Below are positions 17,153 through 25,445 of a stretch of 64,000 nt of DNA, piece by piece. The DNA comes from Dyadobacter sp. 3J3 (lineage in GTDB: Bacteria; Bacteroidota; Bacteroidia; Cytophagales; Spirosomataceae). The notes below the pieces were generated by a model, which was not told the origin of the DNA, ran no database searches, and saw only the letters and a program-made list of their open reading frames with translations. The position numbers and the translations under genes were made by a program. The stretch is taken from the NCBI RefSeq assembly GCF_009801115.1, contig NZ_VTOL01000004.1, positions 434,001 through 498,000 of the forward strand. The letters run 5' to 3'. How positions within the stretch are numbered: position 1 is the stretch's first letter; every line of letters starts with the position of its first letter.

Positions 17153-18475
17153 ATGATTGCCAAAACCCGTATATTTTTAGCACTTTTTATTCTTTTGATT
17201 ATATGCTTTTCTATTGAGGCAAATGCCGCTGAAAATCCGGAATGGCTTAAAAAATACCAGGAATATACGCAGTTTGGAAATGTATATGTCGTCAAAACGA
17301 TTGATAAATCCGGCGGTGCATATAGTAGTTTTGTGGTAGATAAAAACGGTAACAAGCTGACTCCGGCCTACCGGGACATCGGTAATTTTTCAAACGGTCT
17401 GGCCGAATTTGTGACTTTTGAAAATCATCAGGGTGCTTTGGGAATGCATGGATATCTCAATAAAAGCGGGAAAATAGTAATTCCGCCAATCTATCGCGGC
17501 GCAGGGGAATTCAAGGGTGGAATAACGTATGTCATGTATCCAAAAGGTAGACAGTTCGGGCTGACTTATCTTGATACGCTGGGAAAGGAAATTTATAAAA
17601 TACCAGTTGAGTTGTTTCCAAACGATTTTTTAATTGGAAAAGCACAGGCAGCTTATGTTGCGTACCACGATTGTCAGGAGGATTTTATCTGGTATGTAAA
17701 CGGAAATTTGACAACCCTTAACTGGAATTTCGGACGGTATACTGAAATTGATATTAAAAAAGCAAAAGAACCTTTCCGCTTTTATTACCATGGAAAATTC
17801 GGGATTGTTGATAAAAATCTGATTCTCCGGGTGCCGGTTGCGTTGGATGATATTGATCTGATTTACAAACATTCCGGTCGTGGTTTGGCAAGAGTAAAAT
17901 ATGGAAACAAGTTTGGATATATCAGTTCAAAAACAGGAGAAATTATAATTCCATTCCTTTATGACGATACTCAAAAACCGTCTTTGGGACGATATTGGGT
18001 GAAAAAAGGAAATAAATGGGGTTGCATTAATAAAAAGGGAGAAACTGTAATTCCGTTTTTATATGATTATGCCGGACGGTTTATGGATGAAAACAGAGCT
18101 TCGGTTTCTCTGAATGGAAAGTTTGGCCACATTGATACAACCGGGAAAATTACTACGCCGATCATTTATCAGTCTGCTTCCTATTTTAAACATGGAGTGG
18201 CTATGATCCAGCTGAATGATAAATACGCTTATATTGATACTACCGGAAAAGTGATCACCAAAACCTGGTTCAGTGAGGCAGAGCCTTTTAGAGAAGATAT
18301 GGTAATCACTGAAAAATTTGGCGTGTTTTATGACATGGCCCCCGACGGAAGTTTTCAGTTTAAGGGATTTTCCTCTGCCTGGAAAGCGACGTTGATCCTT
18401 GTGCTTTTATGTATTGTGGCATACGTTCCAAAGAAAATTTTCAGTCGTTTTAAAACCATAAAAGAAAAAGCCTGA
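17153..18475 (+). CDS. WG-repeat protein with signal peptide and C-terminal membrane anchor
   Basis: Exported protein of 440 residues. Residues 1-24 form a signal peptide (ending at ANAAENP). Most of the chain is WG repeats, each with an aromatic-Gly pair and KxG turn: GMHGYLNKSGKIVIPPIY, KFGYISSKTGEIIIPFLY, KWGCINKKGETVIPFLY, KFGHIDTTGKITTPIIY, KYAYIDTTGKVIT. Near the end there is one hydrophobic segment (ATLILVLLCIVAYV, about 410-425), followed by a basic tail, suggesting anchoring in the inner membrane with the repeats in the periplasm. WG repeats are thought to mediate binding; no enzymatic domain is seen. It converges with the glycosyltransferase gene 22 nt away. Confidence 0.85.
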   Translation: MIAKTRIFLALFILLIICFSIEANAAENPEWLKKYQEYTQFGNVYVVKTIDKSGGAYSSFVVDKNGNKLTPAYRDIGNFSNGLAEFVTFENHQGALGMHGYLNKSGKIVIPPIYRGAGEFKGGITYVMYPKGRQFGLTYLDTLGKEIYKIPVELFPNDFLIGKAQAAYVAYHDCQEDFIWYVNGNLTTLNWNFGRYTEIDIKKAKEPFRFYYHGKFGIVDKNLILRVPVALDDIDLIYKHSGRGLARVKYGNKFGYISSKTGEIIIPFLYDDTQKPSLGRYWVKKGNKWGCINKKGETVIPFLYDYAGRFMDENRASVSLNGKFGHIDTTGKITTPIIYQSASYFKHGVAMIQLNDKYAYIDTTGKVITKTWFSEAEPFREDMVITEKFGVFYDMAPDGSFQFKGFSSAWKATLILVLLCIVAYVPKKIFSRFKTIKEKA

Positions 18476-18497
18476 TCAGTTAATATCCGGCTTTCAA

Positions 18498-19487
18498 CTA
18501 ATTCGAAACTGATTTTGTGTCTCTGATTTTCTTCCACTGTTTTATTTTTCTGAAAACATCCCAGGCCGAAATACTATCCAGGTCTTCGGTTTTAGTTTGT
18601 ATATAACCTACTTTTGGTCCAATGGGGCCCCATCTTCCGGCATGTTTAGGTCTGTTTTTCGGAAATAATCCTAATGTATTAATTCCTGTCGCTGCTGCCA
18701 GGTGCATGGGTCCGGTACTTGCGGCCAAGAGTCCATCCGTTTTACGGATAAACGAAATAAGCTGATCGAGAGGCAGTTTTCCCATTAAATCTACCACATG
18801 TGGTGGCAAACTTTCAACCCAGGATTTTAATTCAATTCTTTCTTTTTCCGAGCCGGTTATAAATATTCTGTATACCTCCGGATCCAGTAATGCGATAAGT
18901 TCAGAAAAGCGTTTTAAATCCCATTCCAGGGCATTTCCATTCGATTTTGGATGAAGGATTATTGTGAATTTATCCGTATTCAAAAGCGATGAAAATTCTT
19001 TCGGAAGTTCTGCAAAATGATTAAGCTGATAATACTGCCATAGTTTTTCAGGGACTGTTTTTATCCCAAGCGGTCTGAGTAGCCGAAAATGTAGCAAAGC
19101 CTCGTGATCATCCGATTGTTTTCGGCGAAGCCAAACCAGTCTGTTGCATTTCAGCCAATGGTAAGGGCGACTTATCGTACCAATCCGTATTGGAATTCCG
19201 GCATCTTTTGCCAGGTTGTTCAAATCCGGTTGAGTAATCAAATGCAGGATCGCATCAAATTTAAACTGCTTGATGAAGGCAACCCGCTCGTGATAAGGCA
19301 TTGCGAAAATCTCCTCGTAATCAATAAAATTATCAACGGAATCGCTGGCATCAACGACCGGTTTAGTATATTTTCTGGCTAAAATTGAAACGCGTGCACC
19401 AGGAAAGCTCTCCTTTATGTATCCACAAATTGGCAGAGCCAAAACAACATCTCCGATAGCGTCAACCCTGGTAACTAATATATGCAT
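18498..19487 (-). CDS. Glycosyltransferase family 9 (ADP-heptose:LPS heptosyltransferase-like)
   Basis: GT9 enzymes add heptose or a related sugar to the lipopolysaccharide core at the cytoplasmic face of the inner membrane. The N-terminus MHILVTRVDAIGDVVLALP has the family's R-x-D-x-(I/L)-G-D start; the C-terminal half has ASTGPMHLAAATGINTLGLF, the sugar-nucleotide-binding region around the conserved Asp/Gly-Pro-x-His. The frame is open from 19502, but ATG 19487 begins exactly at the family N-terminus. At 329 residues the length is normal. It is monocistronic. The acceptor sugar is unknown. A GmhB-like phosphatase of the heptose pathway lies far away at 51 kb. Confidence 0.88.
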   Translation of the reverse strand: MHILVTRVDAIGDVVLALPICGYIKESFPGARVSILARKYTKPVVDASDSVDNFIDYEEIFAMPYHERVAFIKQFKFDAILHLITQPDLNNLAKDAGIPIRIGTISRPYHWLKCNRLVWLRRKQSDDHEALLHFRLLRPLGIKTVPEKLWQYYQLNHFAELPKEFSSLLNTDKFTIILHPKSNGNALEWDLKRFSELIALLDPEVYRIFITGSEKERIELKSWVESLPPHVVDLMGKLPLDQLISFIRKTDGLLAASTGPMHLAAATGINTLGLFPKNRPKHAGRWGPIGPKVGYIQTKTEDLDSISAWDVFRKIKQWKKIRDTKSVSN

Positions 19488-19502
19488 GGTCAGTAGCGTC
19501 AA

Positions 19503-19858
19503 TCTGGTTTATGATAGATACGATACATATGTGGACTTTGTGTCAACATAATTCATGATACCTTAAAATATTGTACCAAAAAGAATCTTGGCGACAGGAA
19601 AGAAATTTTATTCAACGGTAGGTGTCAACTCTTATATCTTACGAATAAGTAACATAAATTTCGAAAAAAATATTGCATTAAAGAGTGAAAAGTTGGATTG
19701 TGGGGGTAGGGGAATTGAAAAATTGAGATTTTGTTATAGTAGGTGACGAAGTTCGTTTATTGAGTGCGAAAATATCCAAATACGATACTTTGATTTCGTT
19801 CGATGGCTTATGTACTTGACAGATTGAAAGATATACAAGTAGATACAATATTTATTTC
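19503..19858. other. Intergenic stretch without recognisable gene
   Basis: About 350 nt of AT-rich sequence between the divergent glycosyltransferase and hicA genes. I see no open frame of interest, RNA gene or repeat. It should contain the promoter of the glycosyltransferase, but no clear TAnnTTTG box was found on the minus strand. Confidence 0.5.
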
Positions 19859-19890
19859 TATATTTGTAACTAAATATTAGTTACAAATAT
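19859..19890. promoter_or_regulatory. hicAB promoter -7 element overlapped by an operator-like dyad
   Basis: TATATTTG (TAnnTTTG) at 19859-19866 overlaps a dyad at 19860-19890 with 14-bp arms (ATATTTGTAACTAA / TTAGTTACAAATAT) and a 3-nt centre, ending 10 nt before the hicA start. HicB proteins with a ribbon-helix-helix domain repress their own operon, so this is a good candidate operator. Confidence 0.6.
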
Positions 19891-19899
19891 AACACGCAC

Positions 19900-20160
19900 T
19901 TGAGCAAGATAAATAAATTGGTGATTCGCTTTTTAAGCAAACCAAAAGACTTGACATGGGACGAATTAGTATTAGTCCTGAATTTTTATGGTTATACTGA
20001 AATTGCTGCCGGAAAAACTGCTGGGTCCAGAAGAAAATTCAGTGATGAGAATAAATTTATCATCACGTTACATAAGCCGCATCCTAAAATGATAGTAAAG
20101 ACTTATGTAATTGATCAGTTAATAATTATTTTAAAAGAAAACAGGAAATCTAAATGGTAA
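19900..20160 (+). CDS. hicA: HicA-type toxin (putative mRNA interferase)
   Basis: Small double-stranded-RNA-binding-fold protein of 86 residues, first gene of a HicAB pair. The HicA pattern is visible: DELVLVLNFYGYTE, then GSRRKF, then ITLHKPHP and a final helix IDQLIIILKE. In the best-studied HicA proteins the catalytic His sits in a GSH motif; here the position reads GSR, as in a known subgroup whose HicB partner carries a ribbon-helix-helix domain. Translation starts at TTG 19900, the only start giving the full fold. The stop codon overlaps hicB by 7 nt, which suggests translational coupling. If it is active, it would cut mRNA when free of HicB. Confidence 0.8.
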   Translation: MSKINKLVIRFLSKPKDLTWDELVLVLNFYGYTEIAAGKTAGSRRKFSDENKFIITLHKPHPKMIVKTYVIDQLIIILKENRKSKW

Positions 20161-20552
20161 ATTCCTTAACATATAATGGCTATACAGCCTCGATCAATTA
20201 CAGTTCAGAGGATGAAGTATTTTTCGGTAAAATTATTGGAATCAATGATCTTATACTTTTTGAAGGAACTTCTGTGGATGAACTTAAAAATGCTTTAAAA
20301 GAAGCAATTGATGATTATCTGGAAACTTGTAAACAATTAAATAAGTCTCCGGATAAAACTTATAAAGGGGTTTTTAACGTACGTGTTCCATCTGCATTGC
20401 ATAAAAAAGCGGCAATTTTAGCAGCACAATATGATGTAACATTAAATGATTTTGTAAAGTCTGTCCTGGAATATGCAGTAACGCATGATGACTTGGGAGC
20501 AGCCTTGTTGAACAAAAATGCGGACGAAAATACCTTTGCTATGGGTGCATAA
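20154..20552 (+). CDS. hicB: HicB-type antitoxin
   Basis: Antitoxin of 132 residues that should bind and neutralise HicA and repress the operon. The N-terminal partial RNase H-like HicB fold is seen at residues 5-65 (YNGYTASINYSSEDEVFFGKIIGIND, FEGTSVDELKNALKEAIDDYLE). Residues 75-118 (GVFNVRVPSALHKKAAILAAQYDVTLNDFVKSVLEYAV) form the HicB-family ribbon-helix-helix DNA-binding domain. It overlaps hicA by 7 nt. Gene order toxin then antitoxin is the usual one for this family. Confidence 0.88.
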   Translation: MVNSLTYNGYTASINYSSEDEVFFGKIIGINDLILFEGTSVDELKNALKEAIDDYLETCKQLNKSPDKTYKGVFNVRVPSALHKKAAILAAQYDVTLNDFVKSVLEYAVTHDDLGAALLNKNADENTFAMGA

Positions 20553-20576
20553 ATATTTATTCTTCTCTGAATTATC

Positions 20577-20645
20577 CCAAGGTATCTGTCCCCAATTCCA
20601 AGATCTGTGTCTCCCTCTTTCCAAGGTCTGTGTCCCCACAGACCT
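20577..20645. repeat. Three short direct repeats ending in a hairpin
   Basis: Three variants of the block CCAAG-(A/G)T(A/C)TGTGTC-CC follow each other at about 22-25-nt spacing. The last copy forms a perfect hairpin (20624-20645) with arms AGGTCTGTG and CACAGACCT and a TCCC loop. It sits between the convergent hicB and hxlR genes. There is no T run, so it is not a classical terminator. Confidence 0.5.
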
Positions 20646-20689
20646 TTCACATTACCTGAAATTTAATTATTGAAAATCAATAAATCTCC

Positions 20690-21073
20690 TCAAACCAACT
20701 CTTTCCGATTCGAATATTCCTCCCGCGATGCCTTGATCGCAGGCATGTTTTCCAAAGCCCAATTCACAAGCAGTGACATGGCCGGGAGCAAACTTTCTCC
20801 AAGCGGCGTTAGTGTATATTCGACTCGCGGAGGAACCTGAGGATAAATTTTCCGTGAAACAAGTCCGTCGGCTTGCAATGTTTTCAGTGTCACAGCCAAC
20901 ATTTTTTGAGAAATGGTGCCAATAACTGCATTTAGCTCATTGAACCGCAACGTGCCACTTTCTCCCAAAATTGAAATAACCAGAATAGACCACTTGTCAC
21001 CGACACGATCCAGTACATTTCGTACGGGACAATCGTCTATTATTTCGTATTTTTTTAAATTATCTTTTATCAT
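20690..21073 (-). CDS. HxlR-family transcriptional regulator
   Basis: Winged-helix regulator of 127 residues. The family hallmark is an N-terminal Cys in CPVRNVLDRVGDKWSILVI, followed by LRFNELNAVIGTISQKMLAVTLKTLQADGLVSR (recognition helix) and VPPRVEYTLTPLGESL (wing). The N-terminal Cys is often redox- or electrophile-sensitive in this family. It is divergent from an NmrA-type reductase gene with a 131-nt shared control region holding two dyads. The same pairing (ytfH/qorB) is known in E. coli, which suggests that this regulator controls the reductase in response to quinone-like or electrophilic stress. Confidence 0.92.
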   Translation of the reverse strand: MIKDNLKKYEIIDDCPVRNVLDRVGDKWSILVISILGESGTLRFNELNAVIGTISQKMLAVTLKTLQADGLVSRKIYPQVPPRVEYTLTPLGESLLPAMSLLVNWALENMPAIKASREEYSNRKELV

Positions 21074-21096
21074 AATCGATTGATTTTCAGCAAAAG

Positions 21097-21167
21097 TTAC
21101 TTCAAGGTAAGTAATTGATTTTTACGTACGTTCTTGTGGGTAGTTAAGTTACTATTTACCTTTAACT
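21097..21167. promoter_or_regulatory. Candidate HxlR operators in the divergent control region
   Basis: Two dyads lie between the divergent genes: TTACTT...AAGTAA at 21097-21114 and AGTTA...TAACT at 21147-21167. Both are built from the same GTTACT/AGTAAC-like half-site, and another half-site (AAGTAACT) follows at about 21175. Repeated half-sites around a divergent promoter are what an autoregulating HxlR protein would use. Confidence 0.45.
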
Positions 21168-21204
21168 ATACAAAAGTAACTATTGGTTTAAAATATAAAA
21201 AGAT

Positions 21205-22086
21205 ATGAGTAAGATTTTGATAACCGGTGCCACAGGGCATCTTGGTGGAGCAGTGACAAATTTCCTTTTGGAAAAAACAGAAGCTTCAAACATTACCATT
21301 CTGCTTCGTGATACGGCAAAAGCAGAAGCGTTTAAAACAAAAGGTGTTACAATTCATGTGGGCGATTATGAAAACCGCGAAGCCCTTTTGAAAGCATTTG
21401 ATGGTGTCGACAAACTGTACCTGGTTTCCGGATTGGACCATAATCGTGGTGAGCAACATGAAAACGTAATCAATGCAGCAAAGGAAGCGGGCGTAAAACA
21501 TATTCTGTACACAAGCTTTCAGCGTAAAACGGAATCCGCGGATTCGCCGATCAGATTTATTTCAGAAAGCCATTTATATACCGAAAAAGTGTTGAAAGCG
21601 TCCGGCGTTGGTTATACGATTTTACAACACGGTTTGTATTCAGATATCATTCCCATGTTTGCGGGTGAGCATCTTCTTCAAAACAAAACCATTTATTTAC
21701 CAGCAGGTGAGGGGAAAACGGCTTTTGCTGCAAGAGAAGATTTCGCAGAGGCGGGCGCATTGATTTTATTGGATGAAACTGGGAAATTCGATAATCAGTC
21801 CATTGAACTGGCCGGTTCCGAAGCAGTTAATTTTACTGAAATTGCTGTGATCATTTCAAAAATTACAGGCGAAACAATTACTTATGTAAATCCACCTGTT
21901 TCTGAGTTTATCGAAACGCTGACAAACGCTGGTGCTACTGCGGAAGTTGCCGGACTTGTTGCCGGTTTCAGTCAGGCGATTGGTTTGGGTGAATTTGAAG
22001 GAACAAATGGTGCATTGGAAAACATATTAGGCAGAAAACCGGCGACAGTTGAAGAATATCTGACAGGCGTTTACGGGAAAGCATAG
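21205..22086 (+). CDS. NmrA-type NAD(P)-dependent oxidoreductase (QorB-like)
   Basis: Atypical short-chain dehydrogenase of 293 residues. The nucleotide-binding loop GATGHLGG is at residues 7-14. The family's KHILYTSFQRKTESADSP and the long C-terminal substrate lobe (about residues 150-293) match the NAD(P)H:quinone oxidoreductase QorB/YtfG group. The catalytic Tyr of classical SDRs is not obvious, as in NmrA-like members. It is transcribed divergently from an HxlR regulator. Reduction of quinones or reactive carbonyls is inferred from that pairing. A terminator follows the gene. Confidence 0.87.
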   Translation: MSKILITGATGHLGGAVTNFLLEKTEASNITILLRDTAKAEAFKTKGVTIHVGDYENREALLKAFDGVDKLYLVSGLDHNRGEQHENVINAAKEAGVKHILYTSFQRKTESADSPIRFISESHLYTEKVLKASGVGYTILQHGLYSDIIPMFAGEHLLQNKTIYLPAGEGKTAFAAREDFAEAGALILLDETGKFDNQSIELAGSEAVNFTEIAVIISKITGETITYVNPPVSEFIETLTNAGATAEVAGLVAGFSQAIGLGEFEGTNGALENILGRKPATVEEYLTGVYGKA

Positions 22087-22101
22087 GGTTTAGGGATTTT
22101 C

Positions 22102-22140
22102 AAAAACAGGGTTGCTTTTTGGGCAGCCCTGTTTTGTTTT
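22102..22140 (+). terminator. Terminator after the QorB-like gene
   Basis: Arms AAAACAGGGTTGC and GCAGCCCTGTTTT, followed by GTTTTAT, 16 nt after the stop codon. Confidence 0.88.
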
Positions 22141-22230
22141 ATAAAAGGATGGAGATTCCTTAACTGGCCTTAATGAACGAATTTGAAGTATATAGAAGAA
22201 AGTAATTTTGCCACGGAAGTATTTCTTTTT

Positions 22231-24609
22231 ATGCGTTTAAAAATTCAGTCTTACGGTTTTCTGCCAGCTTTTAAAATGTCGGCAAGTTGTATTTTGTTGA
22301 TTCTTTCCGGTTTCTGTCATTCCTTATATGCGCAGACTATAAATCTGAAAAATACGATATTGCTGGTTTCACCCAATATTTCATCCCCAATGAAGGAAAC
22401 GGCAGCGGCGGTACTTTCGGAGGAAATAGCAAAAAGAACAGGTTTTGGTTTGAAGAATTCGGCCGTCTGGCCGAAAGCCGGAGTGCCGACTATTGCACTC
22501 GTTCTGGCAACAGATTCTGAATTATTTGGAAAAATAGCTCCGGCAAAAAGAACTGCCGACAATCCTGAATTTAAAAAAGAAGGATATCGTATTGTGACAG
22601 AAACTTCTGAAAAAGGAAATATTATCTGGATCATCGGAGCGGATTCACGTGGAATTCTTTTCGGCTCCGGCTGGTTGCTCCGGAATTTGAGAATGGATAA
22701 AAATATACTTCAACTGGATGAAAAAGCTGATTTTGCATCTTCTCCGGATTATCCGATCCGCGGCCATCAGTTGGGATACCGGACTACCGCCAATACATAC
22801 GACGCCTGGACAACCGGACAATTCGATCAGTACATCCGCGAACTGGCGATTTTTGGAACTAATGCCATTGAAGGAATTCCTTTCCAGGAAGGTGAAGCGC
22901 CGAGTCCACATTTTAAAATTTCTTCTGCTGAAATGCGGATCAAAATGAGTGAAATGTGTCAGAAATATGACATGGATTACTGGGTTTGGACGCCGGCCAC
23001 TTTCAATCTGAAGGATGAAACCAAGCGAAAAGCAGAGATTGAAATGCATGAGGAGTTTTACAAAAAAGCACCTCGCCTTGATCATATATTTTTCCCCGGC
23101 GGTGATCCTGGGGAGAATGAGCCATCGGACGTGATGCCGTTTTTGAAAGAGCTGCAAAGCCGGTTGGTGAAATATCATCCCAGCGCCAAAATGTGGATTT
23201 CGTTACAGGGATTCAGCGTGGAACAGATCGATTATTTTTACAAATATCTTGAAACGGAAAAACCGACCTGGCTTCAGGGCGTGGTATCCGGACCGGGTAG
23301 TCCACCAATGGCTGAAACCCGTTACCGGCTTCCGAAACAATATCAGCACCGCGAGTATCCCGACATAACCCATGCCATTCGCTGTGAATTTCCTGTTGAA
23401 AAGTATGACCAGGCTTTTGCTTTGACGCTCGGAAGGGAATCCGTGAATCCGCGGCCTTATGCTTTTGCCAAAATCCATGAAAAATACGCGCCCTTCACCG
23501 ATGGTTTTGTGTCTTATTCCGATGGAAGCCATGATGATGTGAACAAGGTTTTGTGGAGCATGCGTGCCTGGGATGTGAAAAAGGATGTGCACCAGATATT
23601 GAAAGAATATGCAAGTTTTTTCTTTGGTAAAAATATTGATAACGCCGTTGCCAGTGGCATTGAGGCGCTGGAACAAAACTGGAAAAGTGCTCTGGCTGAA
23701 AACGGAGGCGTTGAAATGACCTACCAGTTCTGGAAAAACCTGGAAAGCACCAATCCCAAATTGAAAGATAACTGGCGCTGGCAAATGCTTTTGCTGAGAG
23801 GATATTACGACGAATATACCCGGCTGCGACTGATCAATGAGCAGGAACTGGAAAAACAGGCAAACGAAATCCTGGCCAAAGCAGATAACAAGACCATCGC
23901 AAAATCCATGGATCAGGCGCTGTCGATTGTCAACAAAGCCGATACCGAGCCGATTGCCAGAGATATCCGCAAACACATTGAAGACCTGAGCGACGCCTTG
24001 TACATTTCCATCGGTTTGCAAACGAGCTCGGCCAAACACAAACCACGAAATCCGGAACGCGGTGCGGTGATGGATTTTGTAGATTATCCGCTGAACAACC
24101 GCTGGTGGCTAGCCGACGAATTTGAGAAGATCAAAAAGATAAAAGAGCCTGCTGAACAGTTGGCAATGTTGAAACGTATAGCGACCTGGGAAAATCCCGG
24201 AGAAGGAAGTTACTACGATGATATTTCCAGTGTGAGCAAGGGGCCGCGTGTAAAAACGATTTCCGATGACGCAACGGATGTGGCCTGGTGGGACAGTGGA
24301 AAAAGCAGAAAACGGCTTTCTTTCCAGCTTTTCCAAAGAGAACCGGCGCTCGATTATATAAATCTGGATCCGGGCGCGCGGTACATCATCCGCGTGGCGG
24401 GATATGGCGAGGCGCTTTTACGTGTGGATGGACAAAGACTTTCTCCAAAAATTTACAACAAGGAGCAGGATTCGTTCAAAGAATGGATCGTCCCGTTATC
24501 CCTCACGCAAGACGGCAAAATCTCGGTCACCTTCGACGGCCCGGAAGAATCCGATCTGAACTGGCGGAAGAATTCGAAGATTTCGGATGTTTGGTTGTTG
24601 AGGGAGTAG
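22231..24609 (+). CDS. Large secreted glycosidase-like protein (GH20b-type N-domain, barrel of unknown family)
   Basis: Exported protein of 792 residues from ATG 22231 (the frame is open from a TTG at 22183); the signal peptide ends at SLYAQ. Residues about 40-165 look like the zincin-like N-terminal domain that precedes GH20, GH67 and GH84 barrels (AAAVLSEEIAKRTG, YRIVTET, IIGADSRGILFGSGWLLRNL). A TIM-barrel-like domain follows (PIRGHQLGYR, LAIFGTNAIEGIPF, YDMDYWVWTPAT, FFPGGDPGENEP, AKMWISLQGF, YSDGSHDDVNK). The Asp/Glu residues in GGDPGENEP and YSDGSHDD are candidate catalytic groups. The C-terminal third is helical and ends in a beta domain. I cannot assign it to a numbered family; alpha-glucuronidase-like or hexosaminidase-like activity is possible. 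It seems monocistronic. Confidence 0.65.
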   Translation: MRLKIQSYGFLPAFKMSASCILLILSGFCHSLYAQTINLKNTILLVSPNISSPMKETAAAVLSEEIAKRTGFGLKNSAVWPKAGVPTIALVLATDSELFGKIAPAKRTADNPEFKKEGYRIVTETSEKGNIIWIIGADSRGILFGSGWLLRNLRMDKNILQLDEKADFASSPDYPIRGHQLGYRTTANTYDAWTTGQFDQYIRELAIFGTNAIEGIPFQEGEAPSPHFKISSAEMRIKMSEMCQKYDMDYWVWTPATFNLKDETKRKAEIEMHEEFYKKAPRLDHIFFPGGDPGENEPSDVMPFLKELQSRLVKYHPSAKMWISLQGFSVEQIDYFYKYLETEKPTWLQGVVSGPGSPPMAETRYRLPKQYQHREYPDITHAIRCEFPVEKYDQAFALTLGRESVNPRPYAFAKIHEKYAPFTDGFVSYSDGSHDDVNKVLWSMRAWDVKKDVHQILKEYASFFFGKNIDNAVASGIEALEQNWKSALAENGGVEMTYQFWKNLESTNPKLKDNWRWQMLLLRGYYDEYTRLRLINEQELEKQANEILAKADNKTIAKSMDQALSIVNKADTEPIARDIRKHIEDLSDALYISIGLQTSSAKHKPRNPERGAVMDFVDYPLNNRWWLADEFEKIKKIKEPAEQLAMLKRIATWENPGEGSYYDDISSVSKGPRVKTISDDATDVAWWDSGKSRKRLSFQLFQREPALDYINLDPGARYIIRVAGYGEALLRVDGQRLSPKIYNKEQDSFKEWIVPLSLTQDGKISVTFDGPEESDLNWRKNSKISDVWLLRE

Positions 24610-24728
24610 GATATTTGAGTTTTGGAATTATTGAGGGCTGCAAGGGTACGAATGTTAATACAAGTATAGAGCGAAAAATTGTAAAGAGAGAAGTTGACGT
24701 TATTTACTACGTCCGTTAGTGGAGCTCG

Positions 24729-25445
24729 CTAAGCCAACAGCTTTTCCAGTTTAGTTTTCCATTTTTCCCAATCCGGCATCTCTTTAGTTTGAAGATCAAT
24801 AAACTTCTGAGTATGGTCGTGGTGAACTAAATGACAGAGTTCATGTATAATGACATACTCTATGCAACCTTTTGGTGCTTTAATCAATTCCGGATTGAGG
24901 ATGATCTTCCCTTTTGGTGTACAGCTTCCCCATCGTGTGGGCATCTCCCGGATTACAAGCTGATAATTAGCATCTGTCAAATTGTATTTTGAAACAAATT
25001 GTTCAAATAACGGCTTTGCCAATTGATGAAACCTTTCTTTTGCTTTTGCCAAATACCAATTCTTAACCATGATCTCGACCTTAGATTTGTCAGAAACATA
25101 TACTTCGATAAACTGACGGTTGATTTTTAGATAGTCTTGTACAGTCTTTGATTCATCATGTATGATTTTTAACCGGTATTGCCGTCCGAGATATAGATGC
25201 GTTTCCCCGCTTACGAATTTTCTGGTTGGAGTTTTTGGATGAAACGACAAAAAGAAGCTTAGTTGTTTTAAAATCCAGGGGCCTTTTTTTTGCAGTTTTT
25301 CTTTTATCTTTTCAATAGGCGTTTCAATAGGCGCTTTTACTAATACCTCTAACGCAGGTGTAACTGTAATGCCAAGTGATTTTCTGTTATTGAATTCTAA
25401 ATGAAATTCTATTTTTTTTGACCCAAAGTCGATGTAATCCTTCAT
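24729..25445 (-). CDS. YgjP/SprT-like zinc metallopeptidase (DUF45)
   Basis: M48-like metallopeptidase-fold protein of 238 residues. The zinc motif HELCH is within EYVIIHELCHLVHHDHTQKF, with the further family stretch MPTRWGSCTPKGKIILNPELIKAP just upstream. The start ATG overlaps the hsdR stop by one nucleotide (TAATG), so it is translationally coupled to hsdR and is the last gene of the restriction operon. DUF45 genes of this type are frequent beside type I restriction genes, but their role there is not established; processing or turnover of a restriction subunit is a guess. Confidence 0.88.
   Translation of the reverse strand: MKDYIDFGSKKIEFHLEFNNRKSLGITVTPALEVLVKAPIETPIEKIKEKLQKKGPWILKQLSFFLSFHPKTPTRKFVSGETHLYLGRQYRLKIIHDESKTVQDYLKINRQFIEVYVSDKSKVEIMVKNWYLAKAKERFHQLAKPLFEQFVSKYNLTDANYQLVIREMPTRWGSCTPKGKIILNPELIKAPKGCIEYVIIHELCHLVHHDHTQKFIDLQTKEMPDWEKWKTKLEKLLA

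Noticed and set aside
20624..20645. Terminator between hicB and the HxlR gene
   Set aside because: The hairpin is perfect, but no T tract follows on either strand; it was kept as a repeat only.
24288..24719. Plus-strand frame of 143 codons overlapping the end of the glycosidase-like gene
   Set aside because: It lies in another frame over clearly coding sequence and shows no domain.
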